From Roseivirga misakiensis (GTDB lineage Bacteria; Bacteroidota; Bacteroidia; Cytophagales; Cyclobacteriaceae), in contig NZ_MDGQ01000005.1 in assembly GCF_001747105.1 (NCBI RefSeq), positions 2,294,001-2,358,000 on the forward strand: DNA of 64,000 nucleotides. The letters run 5' to 3'. Made by a program: the position numbers and the translations under genes. This document shows positions 8,685-19,637 of the stretch, in pieces (position 1 is the first letter of the stretch; the number at the start of each line of letters is the position of its first letter). Under the pieces are notes generated by a model that was not told the origin of the DNA, did not search any database, and saw only the letters and a list, made by a program, of their open reading frames with translations.

Positions 8685-9878
8685 TTGGGCCTTCGCACTA
8701 ACAAAATTTTCACGGGAGACTTTACCTTACATTTCATCTCCTATTTTTTGATGGCCACGGCCTTCTATTTTCTACTCCCTACCCTACCTGTTTATGCTGT
8801 AAACGCGCTAGGCGCCAATAACAATCAAGTCGGATACATCATAGGAGTTTACGCGCTGTCAGCCCTGATCATCAGGCCGTTTTGTGGTTATGCCCTCGAT
8901 GCTTTCGGGCGAAGATCTGTTTATTTATGGGCTCTTGCCATATTTACGGTTTTGATGGGCCTTTATCACTTTTCATCCACCTTCTTTATTCTACTATTAA
9001 TCAGAGGTCTACACGGATTCGCTTGGGGAACTATTACTACAGGTGGAAGTACCATTGCCGCCGACCTTATTCCTGAAAACAGAAGAGGTGAAGGTATAGG
9101 TTATTTTGGCCTAGCCATGACTTTAGCTATTGCCCTGGCACCATATGGTGGTGATCAGATTATGGGACAAAACAACTTTTCTAACCTTTTTACCATAGCC
9201 TTTATCGTATCGATCGCTTCCTTGATTTTGGCATTGATGATCAAAGTACCGAAAATCAAGACCGGAGAAACCAAAATCAGTGTCGGTAAAATGTTCGATA
9301 AGCGCGTCAACAGGATAGCAATCGTCATGATGACTGGCGCATTTCCATACGCAGCCATTATTTCTTTTATTCGAATTTATAGCGACGAATTGGGCTTAAA
9401 ACAAGGGGCACTGTTCTTTATATTTATGGCCATAGGCGTTGCCATTGCAAGGTTATGTGTTGGTAAAATCATGGATAAGCATGGACCGTCACTTCTGGTC
9501 ACTATAGGCTTACTGGTAACCGTAGCTGGGTTGATCTGGCTTTCTTATATCGATAGTTTTTGGCCTTTTATGATGGTGGGTGTTCTAGTTGGCATAGGAA
9601 ATGGAATCATCATGCCAACAGTACAAACCATGGCACTTAACATGGTGCCTTTAGAACGAAGAGGGGCAGCCAATGCAACTTTCTTTTCTGCTGTTGATCT
9701 CGGAATTGGGTCGGGTTCAATTGTACTGGGTTATGTGGCAGAATTCTATGGCATTTCTACAATGTTCCTGATTTGCGGCTTTATATTGTTATTCCCATTA
9801 GTATTCTTCTTTCTATTTGTTAGAAAGCATTATTACCAACATGTAGAAATCTTAAAAAAGAGTCAATCCAATGCCTAA
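8685..9878 (+). CDS. MFS transporter
   Basis: A 397-residue major facilitator protein with about 12 membrane spans. Recognisable are the early RPFCGYALDAFGRRSVY segment, which fits the MFS signature loop between TM2 and TM3, and the parallel GKIMDKHGPS loop in the second half. The substrate is not evident; the fold suggests a drug- or metabolite-proton antiporter. No in-frame ATG exists upstream, and the most upstream start is TTG at 8685 (MGLRTNKIF); the first internal ATG would remove part of TM1. The last eight bases overlap the downstream aminotransferase, so the two are co-transcribed. Confidence 0.88.
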   Translation: MGLRTNKIFTGDFTLHFISYFLMATAFYFLLPTLPVYAVNALGANNNQVGYIIGVYALSALIIRPFCGYALDAFGRRSVYLWALAIFTVLMGLYHFSSTFFILLLIRGLHGFAWGTITTGGSTIAADLIPENRRGEGIGYFGLAMTLAIALAPYGGDQIMGQNNFSNLFTIAFIVSIASLILALMIKVPKIKTGETKISVGKMFDKRVNRIAIVMMTGAFPYAAIISFIRIYSDELGLKQGALFFIFMAIGVAIARLCVGKIMDKHGPSLLVTIGLLVTVAGLIWLSYIDSFWPFMMVGVLVGIGNGIIMPTVQTMALNMVPLERRGAANATFFSAVDLGIGSGSIVLGYVAEFYGISTMFLICGFILLFPLVFFFLFVRKHYYQHVEILKKSQSNA

Positions 9879-10953
9879 GAAGATTTTCTTTACCCCTGGG
9901 CCGTCAGCATTATATTTTACCGTCGAAGAACACTTGAAACAGGCCATGAGAGATCAAGTGATGGAGATAAACCACAGAAGTTCTCAAGCCGAAGATTACT
10001 TCAGAACGGCCGTGGATAACCTTAAATCCCTAATGAGTATTCCTGAAGATTACTCAATATTTTTCTTGAGTTCAGCGACAGAGATTTGGGAAAGACAATT
10101 ACAAAATTTAGTAGTTGAAAACTCATTTCATTACACTTTTGGAGCATTTTCAAATCGGTTTTTCAATTTCGCAGTTACGAACGGGTTCAGCGCAAAACAA
10201 GAATCTGCCAATTTTGGTGAGCTGCCCAATACTAGCCCCGACCTTATTCCAAATGATACCGAACTGATCGGCGTAACGCTAAACGAGACCAGTACAGGGG
10301 TTTCTTTTCCCGTTGAGGATATATATAAAATCAGAGCACAGCATCCAGAAAAGTTAATTGCCGTGGATGGTGTTTCAGCATTCCCGTCTATCGACCTTGA
10401 TTTTTCCAAAATAGACAGTGCATACTTTTCGGTGCAAAAGTGCTTTGGATTACCCGCTGGTCTTGGTGTGTGGGTGGTAAGCCCGAAAGCGATGGCTGCT
10501 GCTGAGGCTAAATTAAAGTCCGGTCGCACTATAGGCACCTATCAAGCTTTACCGAATCTGTTCAAGAACGCTCAGAAGGCCCAAACAACCTTTACGGCCA
10601 ATGTTCTAGGTATCTATTTACTGTCTAAAGTAAGCGCAGATATGCTGGAAAAAGGTATTGATGTGATCAGAAGGGAAACTTCTTACAAAGCTGCTTTGCT
10701 CAATCACATGGTAGATTCCCATCCAAATCTCGAACATTTCGTGAGCGACAGAAGCGTAAGATCGAAGACAGTTACTGTGGCCAACACGGTTGGAGATTCA
10801 AATGAAATATTAAACAAGCTTTCAAAGAAGGGTTTTGTATTAGGCAACGGGTATGGTGAATATAAAGGAAAACAGATAAGAATAGCTTCTTTCCCAACTC
10901 ACTCAAAAGAACAAATGGAATTACTGGTTGATGTAATTAATGATATCATATAA
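9871..10953 (+). CDS. Class V PLP-dependent aminotransferase, SerC/AGT-like
   Basis: The 360-residue protein has the class V fold: FTPGPSAL at the N-terminus, INHRS, an Asp in AVDGVSAFPSIDLD for the PLP ring nitrogen, and the PLP-binding Lys in SVQKCFGLPAGLG. GPSAL and INHRS resemble phosphoserine aminotransferase (GPAAL and SHRS), and the SerB-SerA fusion nearby lacks a SerC partner in its operon. It may therefore supply the SerC step; an alanine-glyoxylate aminotransferase role is the main alternative. It begins inside the MFS gene (8-base overlap), which links it to transport of an unknown metabolite. Confidence 0.85.
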   Translation: MPKKIFFTPGPSALYFTVEEHLKQAMRDQVMEINHRSSQAEDYFRTAVDNLKSLMSIPEDYSIFFLSSATEIWERQLQNLVVENSFHYTFGAFSNRFFNFAVTNGFSAKQESANFGELPNTSPDLIPNDTELIGVTLNETSTGVSFPVEDIYKIRAQHPEKLIAVDGVSAFPSIDLDFSKIDSAYFSVQKCFGLPAGLGVWVVSPKAMAAAEAKLKSGRTIGTYQALPNLFKNAQKAQTTFTANVLGIYLLSKVSADMLEKGIDVIRRETSYKAALLNHMVDSHPNLEHFVSDRSVRSKTVTVANTVGDSNEILNKLSKKGFVLGNGYGEYKGKQIRIASFPTHSKEQMELLVDVINDII

Positions 10954-11016
10954 GGTTAATGATCCAGCAATCTTTAATTTCAATACAATGCTTATTTTCA
11001 CTATCCTAAGAAGTGT

Positions 11017-11024
11017 TAATTTTG
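11017..11024 (+). promoter_or_regulatory. Predicted -7 promoter element of the universal stress gene
   Basis: TAATTTTG fits TAnnTTTG, with TTTC at 10996-10999, 17 bases upstream. The ATG at 11043 lies 18 bases after the element. Confidence 0.45.
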
Positions 11025-11042
11025 CAATGAAATTTTAATACT

Positions 11043-11963
11043 ATGCCAGCAAGAGAAAGAATAATGGTTTTGATGGATACCTCCGATGCGGATAGAACGC
11101 TATTGGAGTTTTTGGAAATTATAGCCACAACCAACGAAACCAAAGAGATACATTTCTTTAATAGCATTAGTGAAATGAAAATTCCCGATGCTGTGCTTAA
11201 GGAATTTCCAGAAATAAAAGAGAAATCTATCGCTGAAAGAAAAAGTAAAATAGAGACTCTTGCTAAAAATGTGTTAAGTGCTGACCTGGTTAAAATTAGC
11301 GAAGTACATATTCAAGAAGGTGCACCTTCCAAAGCCATTTTAAAGTTTGTTGAAAAAAGGGATATCGATTTGATCATTATGGGGCGCCACAAAAACTTTA
11401 TTGGTGGTGGTGTTTTATCTAATCGATTGGCAAGAAGAGCCGCTTGTTCGCTTTTCATAATTCCAGAAGGTGCCACGCCGAACACAACGCTTTTGCACGT
11501 ACCATGTGACTTCTCTCCTCATTCTAAAATTGCAATGGAAGAAGCGATTAGAGTGGCTAGAAAGTACAAAAACGTAAAAATCATCTGCCAAAACGTGTTT
11601 ACCGTACCGGGCGGATATCACTACTCTGGTAAGACCTACGAAGAATTTGCTGAGGTCATGCGTGAGAACGCTATGAAAGATTATCAAAAGTTCATGTCAG
11701 AGATTGATCATGATGGTATTGATTTGGAAGTAGTTTACTCCCTCGATACAAATGATAACCCAGTAACCGATATTATCGATTTTGCTCAAAAAAATAATCC
11801 AGGGGCAATTTTTATTGGCGTAAAAGGAAGAACGTCTACAGCTGCACTATTTATTGGAAGTAGAGCTGAGCAATTAATCCAATACAATAGCGATATCCCT
11901 ATGATGGTGGTAAGACCAAAGGGTAAGAATGCAGGAATAATCGATCTAATTAAAGAAATCTAA
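11043..11963 (+). CDS. Tandem universal stress protein
   Basis: The 306 residues contain two UspA domains (about 5-142 and 150-300). The second ends with GVKGRTSTAALFIGS, an exact G-2x-G-9x-GS nucleotide-binding motif; the first has GRHKNFIGGGVLSN and lacks the second Gly of that motif, so probably only the C-terminal domain binds ATP (inference). Such proteins are cytoplasmic and induced by starvation or stress. It stands alone, with a promoter-like TAATTTTG upstream, and converges on the MFS gene at 12003. Confidence 0.92.
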   Translation: MPARERIMVLMDTSDADRTLLEFLEIIATTNETKEIHFFNSISEMKIPDAVLKEFPEIKEKSIAERKSKIETLAKNVLSADLVKISEVHIQEGAPSKAILKFVEKRDIDLIIMGRHKNFIGGGVLSNRLARRAACSLFIIPEGATPNTTLLHVPCDFSPHSKIAMEEAIRVARKYKNVKIICQNVFTVPGGYHYSGKTYEEFAEVMRENAMKDYQKFMSEIDHDGIDLEVVYSLDTNDNPVTDIIDFAQKNNPGAIFIGVKGRTSTAALFIGSRAEQLIQYNSDIPMMVVRPKGKNAGIIDLIKEI

Positions 11964-12002
11964 TTCCCGCTAGAACTTTCAAAGTTTGTTGATCAGTAAT
12001 AG

Positions 12003-13232
12003 CTAAGCTTTTTCAACCATTTCCTTGGCGGTTAACCTCTTTAAGAAGAACAGCGCCACTAACAACAGAGCCATAGGTATAAGCGTATATGTAAACGCTT
12101 GATCGGCACCTAATTCTTTGAAAAGAATACCAATAAGCCTTGACCCCAAGGTCCCTCCTAGTGCCGAAAAAATGATTATCAGACCAGACATAGGACTATG
12201 TAACTTCTTTGGTAAGGCGCTTAAGACAACCGAGTTCAGTAATGGATAAATTGGTGCTATAAAGAGTCCGACAAGTGGAAAAGCATAACCGATGGCAGGA
12301 ACATCGGCAAGTGTTTCAACCAAACCAATTTCTGCATTGACCGCTTTTGGTAAAACGAATAAAACAATGGCCATGGCACCGAAAATGCAAAAGGTGAGCA
12401 CCCAAATCCATGAAAACCTTTTAGCTAACTGTCCGGCTAATATCCTACCTATCCCCAAGCTGATGGCTAGTATACTCGACATCATAATGGCAACATTTTC
12501 AGGTAGTTCCAAAACCCTTTCATTAAAGGTTGGCAACCAAGTCATAATTCCCTGTTCAATCATGACAAACAAAAAGGCGGAAACAACGAAGACAATCACC
12601 AAAACCTTTGCAATAAGCCTGAACATTTGAGTAAAATCTTCGCCAAGGTTGGCGCCTGGAATTTCATCACCTTCATCAAACTTTGCCATCAACAGAAACA
12701 GGAAGGAGAGCAACGTAAGTCCAGCAAGCAACCAATAGACATTGAGCCACGCATCTGGATTTCCTTCTGTATTGAAAGCAGGAAATAGAAAGTAGGCCAA
12801 AGCTATACCGAACATAAACACACCCTCGATATTACTCATAAGGCTTCCGTGTTCTTTTGGCGTTTGCGTTACTAAACCAATCACCGAGTATACTGAGACT
12901 TTAATGATAGCAAAGCTCACCCCTACGGTAGCAAACAAGATTTTTGACATGAAAAATGAATTATCCAAATACATGTCTATACAAGCAAAAAATACCAAGG
13001 CCAAAGCAACGAGCATTCCCTTCTTATAACCGATCCTTGGTAAGAATGAGGCAATCAAAAAAGAAACAATGGCAATTGGTAGGTCTTTGAAAGCCTCAAG
13101 AATACTTGCCTCAACTTCATCTACACCCCATTCATTCTGGGCTTTAAGAATTACGATTCCAACACTATTCAGGAGAATAGCGAATACAAAATAATTAATA
13201 TAAAGAGAGAGCTTTATAGCATTGTTTTTCAT
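12003..13232 (-). CDS. MFS transporter, sugar-permease-like
   Basis: A 409-residue protein with about 12 membrane spans and the MFS loop PRIGYKKGM between TM2 and TM3. The second half keeps GRILAGQLAKRFSW. The arrangement recalls the Bacteroidota sugar MFS transporters (FucP/NanT-like), but no substrate residue can be assigned. A MarR-type regulator lies 86 bases upstream on the same strand, so the transporter may be its target or operon partner. Confidence 0.87.
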   Translation of the reverse strand: MKNNAIKLSLYINYFVFAILLNSVGIVILKAQNEWGVDEVEASILEAFKDLPIAIVSFLIASFLPRIGYKKGMLVALALVFFACIDMYLDNSFFMSKILFATVGVSFAIIKVSVYSVIGLVTQTPKEHGSLMSNIEGVFMFGIALAYFLFPAFNTEGNPDAWLNVYWLLAGLTLLSFLFLLMAKFDEGDEIPGANLGEDFTQMFRLIAKVLVIVFVVSAFLFVMIEQGIMTWLPTFNERVLELPENVAIMMSSILAISLGIGRILAGQLAKRFSWIWVLTFCIFGAMAIVLFVLPKAVNAEIGLVETLADVPAIGYAFPLVGLFIAPIYPLLNSVVLSALPKKLHSPMSGLIIIFSALGGTLGSRLIGILFKELGADQAFTYTLIPMALLLVALFFLKRLTAKEMVEKA

Positions 13233-13318
13233 AGCGCGTTTCAGGGTTGAAACGGAAGATAATGAAAAGCCTTGAATTAGTTTTTGGAGATCCTGATCAA
13301 ATGATCGCTTAACTCCGC

Positions 13319-13777
13319 CTATTGTGCCTTGCGTAGACTGTCAAGGTTGTTACTTAATGCCTCTGCTTGTTCTGGGGAAAGGTTAGAAAGGTTTTTCATC
13401 CAACCTTTTAATGAACCATCCACTTCATCTAGAATAGCAAGTCCTTTTTCAGTGATCAGAACATCCTTGGCTCTACGATCGGTCTTACAGACAGTTCTCT
13501 TCACTAAGCCCTTATTTTCCAATCGATCTACAATTCTAGACGCATTAGACATACGATCCAGCATTCTATCAATAATCATGTTCACAGTGCATGCATCGGG
13601 ATACTGCCCTCTTAGAATTCGAAGAACATTATACTGTGGTGCGGTAATTCCAAAGGGTTTAAAAATTTTAGTCTGTTCGTCAACGATCCAGCCGTGGGTA
13701 TACATGATATTCACCACGAGTTTCTCATAAACATTCTCAAATTTCTTACCCTGTTTTATATCTTCCTCAATACCCAT
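13319..13777 (-). CDS. MarR family transcriptional regulator
   Basis: The 152 residues form a winged-helix MarR protein: a dimerisation helix at the N-terminus, the recognition region around MIDRMLDRMSNASRIVDRL and the wing at VKRTVCKTDRRAKDVLITEKG, where the DxR pair typical of the family appears as TDRR. MarR proteins usually repress a neighbouring efflux or catabolic gene and respond to a small ligand. It precedes the MFS gene at 12003 on the same strand. An imperfect 21-base palindrome at 13874-13894, about 100 bases upstream, is a candidate operator. Confidence 0.92.
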   Translation of the reverse strand: MGIEEDIKQGKKFENVYEKLVVNIMYTHGWIVDEQTKIFKPFGITAPQYNVLRILRGQYPDACTVNMIIDRMLDRMSNASRIVDRLENKGLVKRTVCKTDRRAKDVLITEKGLAILDEVDGSLKGWMKNLSNLSPEQAEALSNNLDSLRKAQ

Positions 13778-13873
13778 GCGCTTGGTAAGTTTCGGTCTCG
13801 CTAAATTAGTAATAAGTTGTAAATCAATGCTATAATAACGCTTGAAACGACAACTATTGAGCGAATGGCTATA

Positions 13874-13894
13874 TTTAACTAATCATTGGTTAAA
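13874..13894. promoter_or_regulatory. Imperfect 21-base palindrome, candidate MarR operator
   Basis: TTTAACTAAT and ATTGGTTAAA are inverted around one central C with one mismatch per arm. The size and AT-richness fit MarR sites. It lies 48 bases before the ECF sigma gene and 97 bases upstream of the marR start, so it could act on either. Confidence 0.4.
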
Positions 13895-13941
13895 CTATTT
13901 GACTTAAAGGGCATCTAACCCTGTGAAAACAAATAAATCCG

Positions 13942-14481
13942 TTGGAAGACAAGGAAATACTACATGCCTTTAAGGTATCTGCTAATAAGGATTTAGCCTT
14001 TAGACGACTGGTAGAAGAATATCAGGAGCGTATCTATTGGCACATACGTAAGATCGTCATTACGCATGACGATGCAGATGATGTAGTACAGGAAACTTTC
14101 ATTAAAGTTTACAAGAATCTCGATTCCTTTAGGGAAGCGTCTCAATTGTTTACCTGGATTTATAGAATAGCAACCAATGAAGCGCTAAATCATCTAAAAA
14201 AGATGCAGCGCAAACAGTCAGTTTCTATGGATGATGTTTACCATGAATTGGAGAATCACTTAAGCCATGGGGTAAACATAGATGGTGACGAAATACAATT
14301 GAAATTGCAAAAAGCGCTGCTGAGCCTGCCAGAGAAACAACGACTTGTTTTCAATATGCGATACTTCGATGATCTAAAGTATGATGATATTGCAGAAATT
14401 ACAGGAACGAGCGTTGGTGCATTAAAGGCAAGCTACCATTTAGCAGTAAAGAAAATTGAAGAGTATTTAGGTAAAGATTAA
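13942..14481 (+). CDS. RNA polymerase sigma factor, ECF family
   Basis: The 179 residues show region 2 (FRRLVEEYQERIYWHIRKI, then DADDVVQETFIKVYKNL and FTWIYRIATNEALN) and region 4 (LPEKQRLVFNMRYFDDLKYDDIAEITG, then SVGALKASYHLAVKKI). It would direct RNA polymerase to an envelope- or stress-type regulon. The start is TTG at 13942: an in-frame TGA lies at 13924 and no earlier ATG exists. It heads a three-gene operon with an anti-sigma-like membrane protein and a periplasmic sensor-like protein. Confidence 0.95.
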   Translation: MEDKEILHAFKVSANKDLAFRRLVEEYQERIYWHIRKIVITHDDADDVVQETFIKVYKNLDSFREASQLFTWIYRIATNEALNHLKKMQRKQSVSMDDVYHELENHLSHGVNIDGDEIQLKLQKALLSLPEKQRLVFNMRYFDDLKYDDIAEITGTSVGALKASYHLAVKKIEEYLGKD

Positions 14482-14494
14482 ACCCTTTAACACT

Positions 14495-15058
14495 TTGAGT
14501 ATCAAAGATAAAATGAAAAATAAAGATCACCATAATTCACCTTTAAACAACGGTAAACTCAAGCAGTTGCCGTTTAAAATTAAAGATGATTACTTTCAGT
14601 CGCTCACTGATAATATCATGAATGCGGCTGAAGCTGAAAGCGGTGATTTGAAGTACAACTTACATTTGAAGAAGAACCCACTCACTGTACCTGATGGTTA
14701 TTTTGCTGATTTGTCAGAAAAAATCATTGAGAATGTGGGTATTGTTGAGCAGAAAGTTGTCCCTCTTTACCAAAGAAGTTGGGTGCAATTCACAGCTGTT
14801 GCTGCTTGTATAGCGCTTTTCCTAACGGTTTACTTGAATACTGAAAAGGATACTACGAGTGACTGGAACGATATTTCAAGTCAAACAATTATATCTTTCC
14901 TTGAAGAGGAAAATGCCTTGGATGCAGATTTACTTATCAATATTGAAGAAATTGATAGCATCTTAGACGATATCTATACTACGGAAACTAGTTCTTTCGC
15001 GAGCGCGTTAGATGAGAATCCAGAATTAGAATACGATTTTGAATACTTTGATTACTAA
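14495..15058 (+). CDS. Anti-sigma-like single-pass membrane protein
   Basis: The 187-residue product has one membrane span (about 107-125, VQFTAVAACIALFLTVYL), a basic cytoplasmic half and an acidic outer tail rich in Asp and Glu. Two related motifs, IKDDYFQSLTDNI and VPDGYFADLSEKI, occur in the cytoplasmic half; such PDxYF repeats are common in proteins encoded after ECF sigma genes in Bacteroidota. I infer that it binds and restrains the sigma factor encoded 13 bases upstream. The start may be TTG at 14495 or ATG at 14513; neither has a clear ribosome site. Confidence 0.75.
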   Translation: MSIKDKMKNKDHHNSPLNNGKLKQLPFKIKDDYFQSLTDNIMNAAEAESGDLKYNLHLKKNPLTVPDGYFADLSEKIIENVGIVEQKVVPLYQRSWVQFTAVAACIALFLTVYLNTEKDTTSDWNDISSQTIISFLEEENALDADLLINIEEIDSILDDIYTTETSSFASALDENPELEYDFEYFDY

Positions 15059-15062
15059 GCAT

Positions 15063-15554
15063 ATGAGAGTCATATATTTGAGCATAGTCATATTAATGAT
15101 CAGCAGTGTCAGTTTTGCGCAAGGTGGAAATCGCGAGCGTGGACCACAAATGGATAGAGAAAAGTTACAAGCCGCAAGGATTGCTTATCTCACCAATCGC
15201 CTAGAATTAGATACTGAAACCGCTAAAGTGTTTTGGCCACTTTTTACCGAGTATGATAGTAAAAAACATGAACTTGGGAGAAAATACGGTAGTCAAAAAA
15301 GGGCATTATTTCAAGATGGCACTAGAAATGTGTCCGACGAAAATGCTGATAAAATGCTCGAAATCTATTTAGAGCAAAAACAAGCCGAACTTAATCTTGA
15401 AAAAGAATACTTGGGTAGGTTTAAAAAGGTACTCTCACTCAAACAAGTCTGGAGAGTGATAAGGTTTGATTCTGACTTCAGAAGAGACCTTTTTGAAAGA
15501 GCTAGCCGAAACAGAGATGGTCGAAAAGGCCCAGAGGGCAAAACAGGTCTATAA
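15063..15554 (+). CDS. Periplasmic sensor-like protein of the ECF operon
   Basis: I start the gene at the ATG at 15063, four bases after the previous stop, because this gives a clean signal peptide (MRVIYLSIVILM then SVSFAQ) and a mature helical protein of about 140 residues. RLELDTETAKVFWPLFTEY and the long charged helices recall the Spy/CpxP-like proteins that NCBI names sensor of ECF-type sigma factor. The likely role is to report periplasmic protein stress to the sigma/anti-sigma pair. A strong terminator follows. Confidence 0.75.
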   Translation: MRVIYLSIVILMISSVSFAQGGNRERGPQMDREKLQAARIAYLTNRLELDTETAKVFWPLFTEYDSKKHELGRKYGSQKRALFQDGTRNVSDENADKMLEIYLEQKQAELNLEKEYLGRFKKVLSLKQVWRVIRFDSDFRRDLFERASRNRDGRKGPEGKTGL

Positions 15555-15573
15555 GAAGCGCTTAATAATTTTG

Positions 15574-15600
15574 AAAAACCTGCATAATCTGCAGGTTTTT
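15574..15600 (+). terminator. Intrinsic terminator of the ECF operon
   Basis: Arms AAAAACCTGCA and TGCAGGTTTTT around a five-base loop, followed by more T, 20 bases after the sensor-gene stop. It separates this operon from xseA. Confidence 0.85.
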
Positions 15601-15637
15601 TTATTTGCACCCATGTGGCTTTGGCGTAATTTGCACT

Positions 15638-16865
15638 ATGTCACAAATGAGCCTTTTTGAACTCACCAACCTCATTAAGCAGACCCTAGAAACCAACTTA
15701 GCGCCGAGTTATTGGGTGATTGCGGAGATCAGTGAATTAAGACTGAATCAAAAAGGACACTGCTATTTAGAGTTGGTAGAAAAAGAGGGAAACTTCATTC
15801 AAGCTAAGCTTAGGGCCAACATCTGGTCATACACTTACAGAACAATAAGCGAACAGTTCATTAATGCGACGAGTACAGAATTAAAAAGTGGTTTGAAAGT
15901 TTTACTCAATGTGAGCGTAAACTTCCATGAAGTATATGGTATGAGTGTGACAGTGAATAACATTGATCCAAACTATACCATTGGCGAAAGGTCGCGATTA
16001 AGAGAAGAAACGCTTAACAAACTGAAAGAAGCAGGCTTGATCGACAAAAATAAGAATCAAATCCTCCCGATCGTTCCTCAAACTGTTGCCATCATTAGCT
16101 CAGAAACTGCCGCTGGATTTGGTGACTTCATGAACCAGATCAAGGAGAATACCAAGGGTTATGATTTCGATACCACTCTTTTTCACGCTACAATGCAAGG
16201 GAATGAATCCGTTTTGTCGATTCGTCGGGCATTAAAAGAGATATTTGAGTCAGACAAAGACTTCGATGTGGTCGTCATTATAAGAGGTGGAGGTGCTAAG
16301 ACAGATTTGGATAGTTTTGACTCATTTGATTTAGCAAAAGCCATTGCATTATTTCCTTTGCCAGTTCTTTCAGGCATTGGGCATGAGAGAGACACAACCG
16401 TGCTAGACTTTGTAGCACATACCTCACTAAAAACACCCACAGCAGTAGCTGAGTTTTTAATTTCTGGTATGAGTCGGTTTCATGATCAGCTACTGGAATT
16501 TGCTTATCGGATCGAAAAAGTCTTTGAAGAAAGATTGAATTTAGAACAACAAAACCTTCAAGAAATCGCACATAGAATAGATTCTCGAGCTATTCAAATT
16601 TTGACTAATAATGAGCACTTTTTGAAAGATAAATCAACTAGCTTGAAATATACTATAGATCGTTTTTTTGAAAATAATCTTACCAGACTAACTAACCTAC
16701 AGAAGCAAGTCGAATTGAATGATCCCGAATTTGTTCTAAAACGTGGTTATTCTCTAACACTCAAGGATGGCAAGGTGCTAAGAAATCAGGCGGTGAAAGT
16801 TGGTGACGAGTTGGAAACACGCACAGTGGATAAAAACATAAAGAGTAAGGTAACAGCAATAGATA

Positions 16866-16873
<8 letters not shown>
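15638..16873 (+). CDS. xseA: Exodeoxyribonuclease VII large subunit
   Basis: XseA is the catalytic subunit of the single-strand-specific exonuclease used in mismatch repair. The 411 residues show an N-terminal OB-fold (PSYWVIAEISELRLNQKGHCYLEL spans the start of it), then the catalytic core with IISSETAAGFGDF, VVIIRGGGAKTDLDSFD, GIGHERDTTVLDFVAH and KTPTAVAEF, and a C-terminal coiled-coil. I place the start at ATG 15638 (MSQMSLFEL); an in-frame ATG at 15605 lies against the terminator and adds unrelated residues. It overlaps xseB by eight bases. Confidence 0.94.
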
Positions 16874-19118
<2,245 letters not shown>

Positions 19119-19119
<1 letters not shown>

Positions 19120-19637
19120 TGTCAATCTTTTCCAAAAAATTACTGAACCTTTTCAATAAGACAGGAAAGAGAGATAAAAAGAATCTTGGCCCTATTATTC
19201 CTTTTGACCAGGCGGATAAAGTAGGAATAATTTACACTTGGAAAGGGCCAGAAAAGGAAACCGAAATTGAAAACTTTATTCAGTCACTTATTGACGAGAA
19301 TAAGTCTGTAGATGTATTGTGCTATAACCCAACCAAAGAACCAATCCAAACCAAACATCCTTTCGTGAGTCTTAGTGATTTATCGGCACTTGGGAAGCTC
19401 AATTCTGAAGCTGCACTTCAGTTCGGTAATACACCACTCGATTTTTTATTTCACTTAGATTATGAATTAGACGATATTCTGAGGAGCATTTTAATCCAAA
19501 CCAATGCGAAGTGTCGCGTCGGACATCATTCACCTGACAATTCTGCTTACTATGAGTTGATGATCGGCATTGATAAAAGCAATAGCTTGTCTAATTTTAC
19601 TGCACAAATTCTAAAGTACATTAAGGCCATAAAATAA
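19119..19637 (+). CDS. Conserved Bacteroidota protein of unknown function (DUF6913-like)
   Basis: The 172-residue soluble protein has a basic start (KKLLNLFNKTGKRDKK), a Rossmann-like beginning (KVGIIYTW) and NTPLDFLFHLDYELDDILRSIL, followed by CRVGHH. From memory this fits DUF6913, a family without known function; I could not verify it. One-base overlaps at both ends (TAATG) place it tightly between ligA and dapA. Nothing in the sequence identifies an active site. Confidence 0.75.

Noticed and set aside
10131-10538. A 135-codon antisense frame within the class V aminotransferase
   Set aside because: Shadow of a well-supported gene; composition follows the reverse of its codons.
13329-13730. 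A 133-codon frame antisense to the MarR gene
   Set aside because: MarR motifs on the minus strand explain the region completely.
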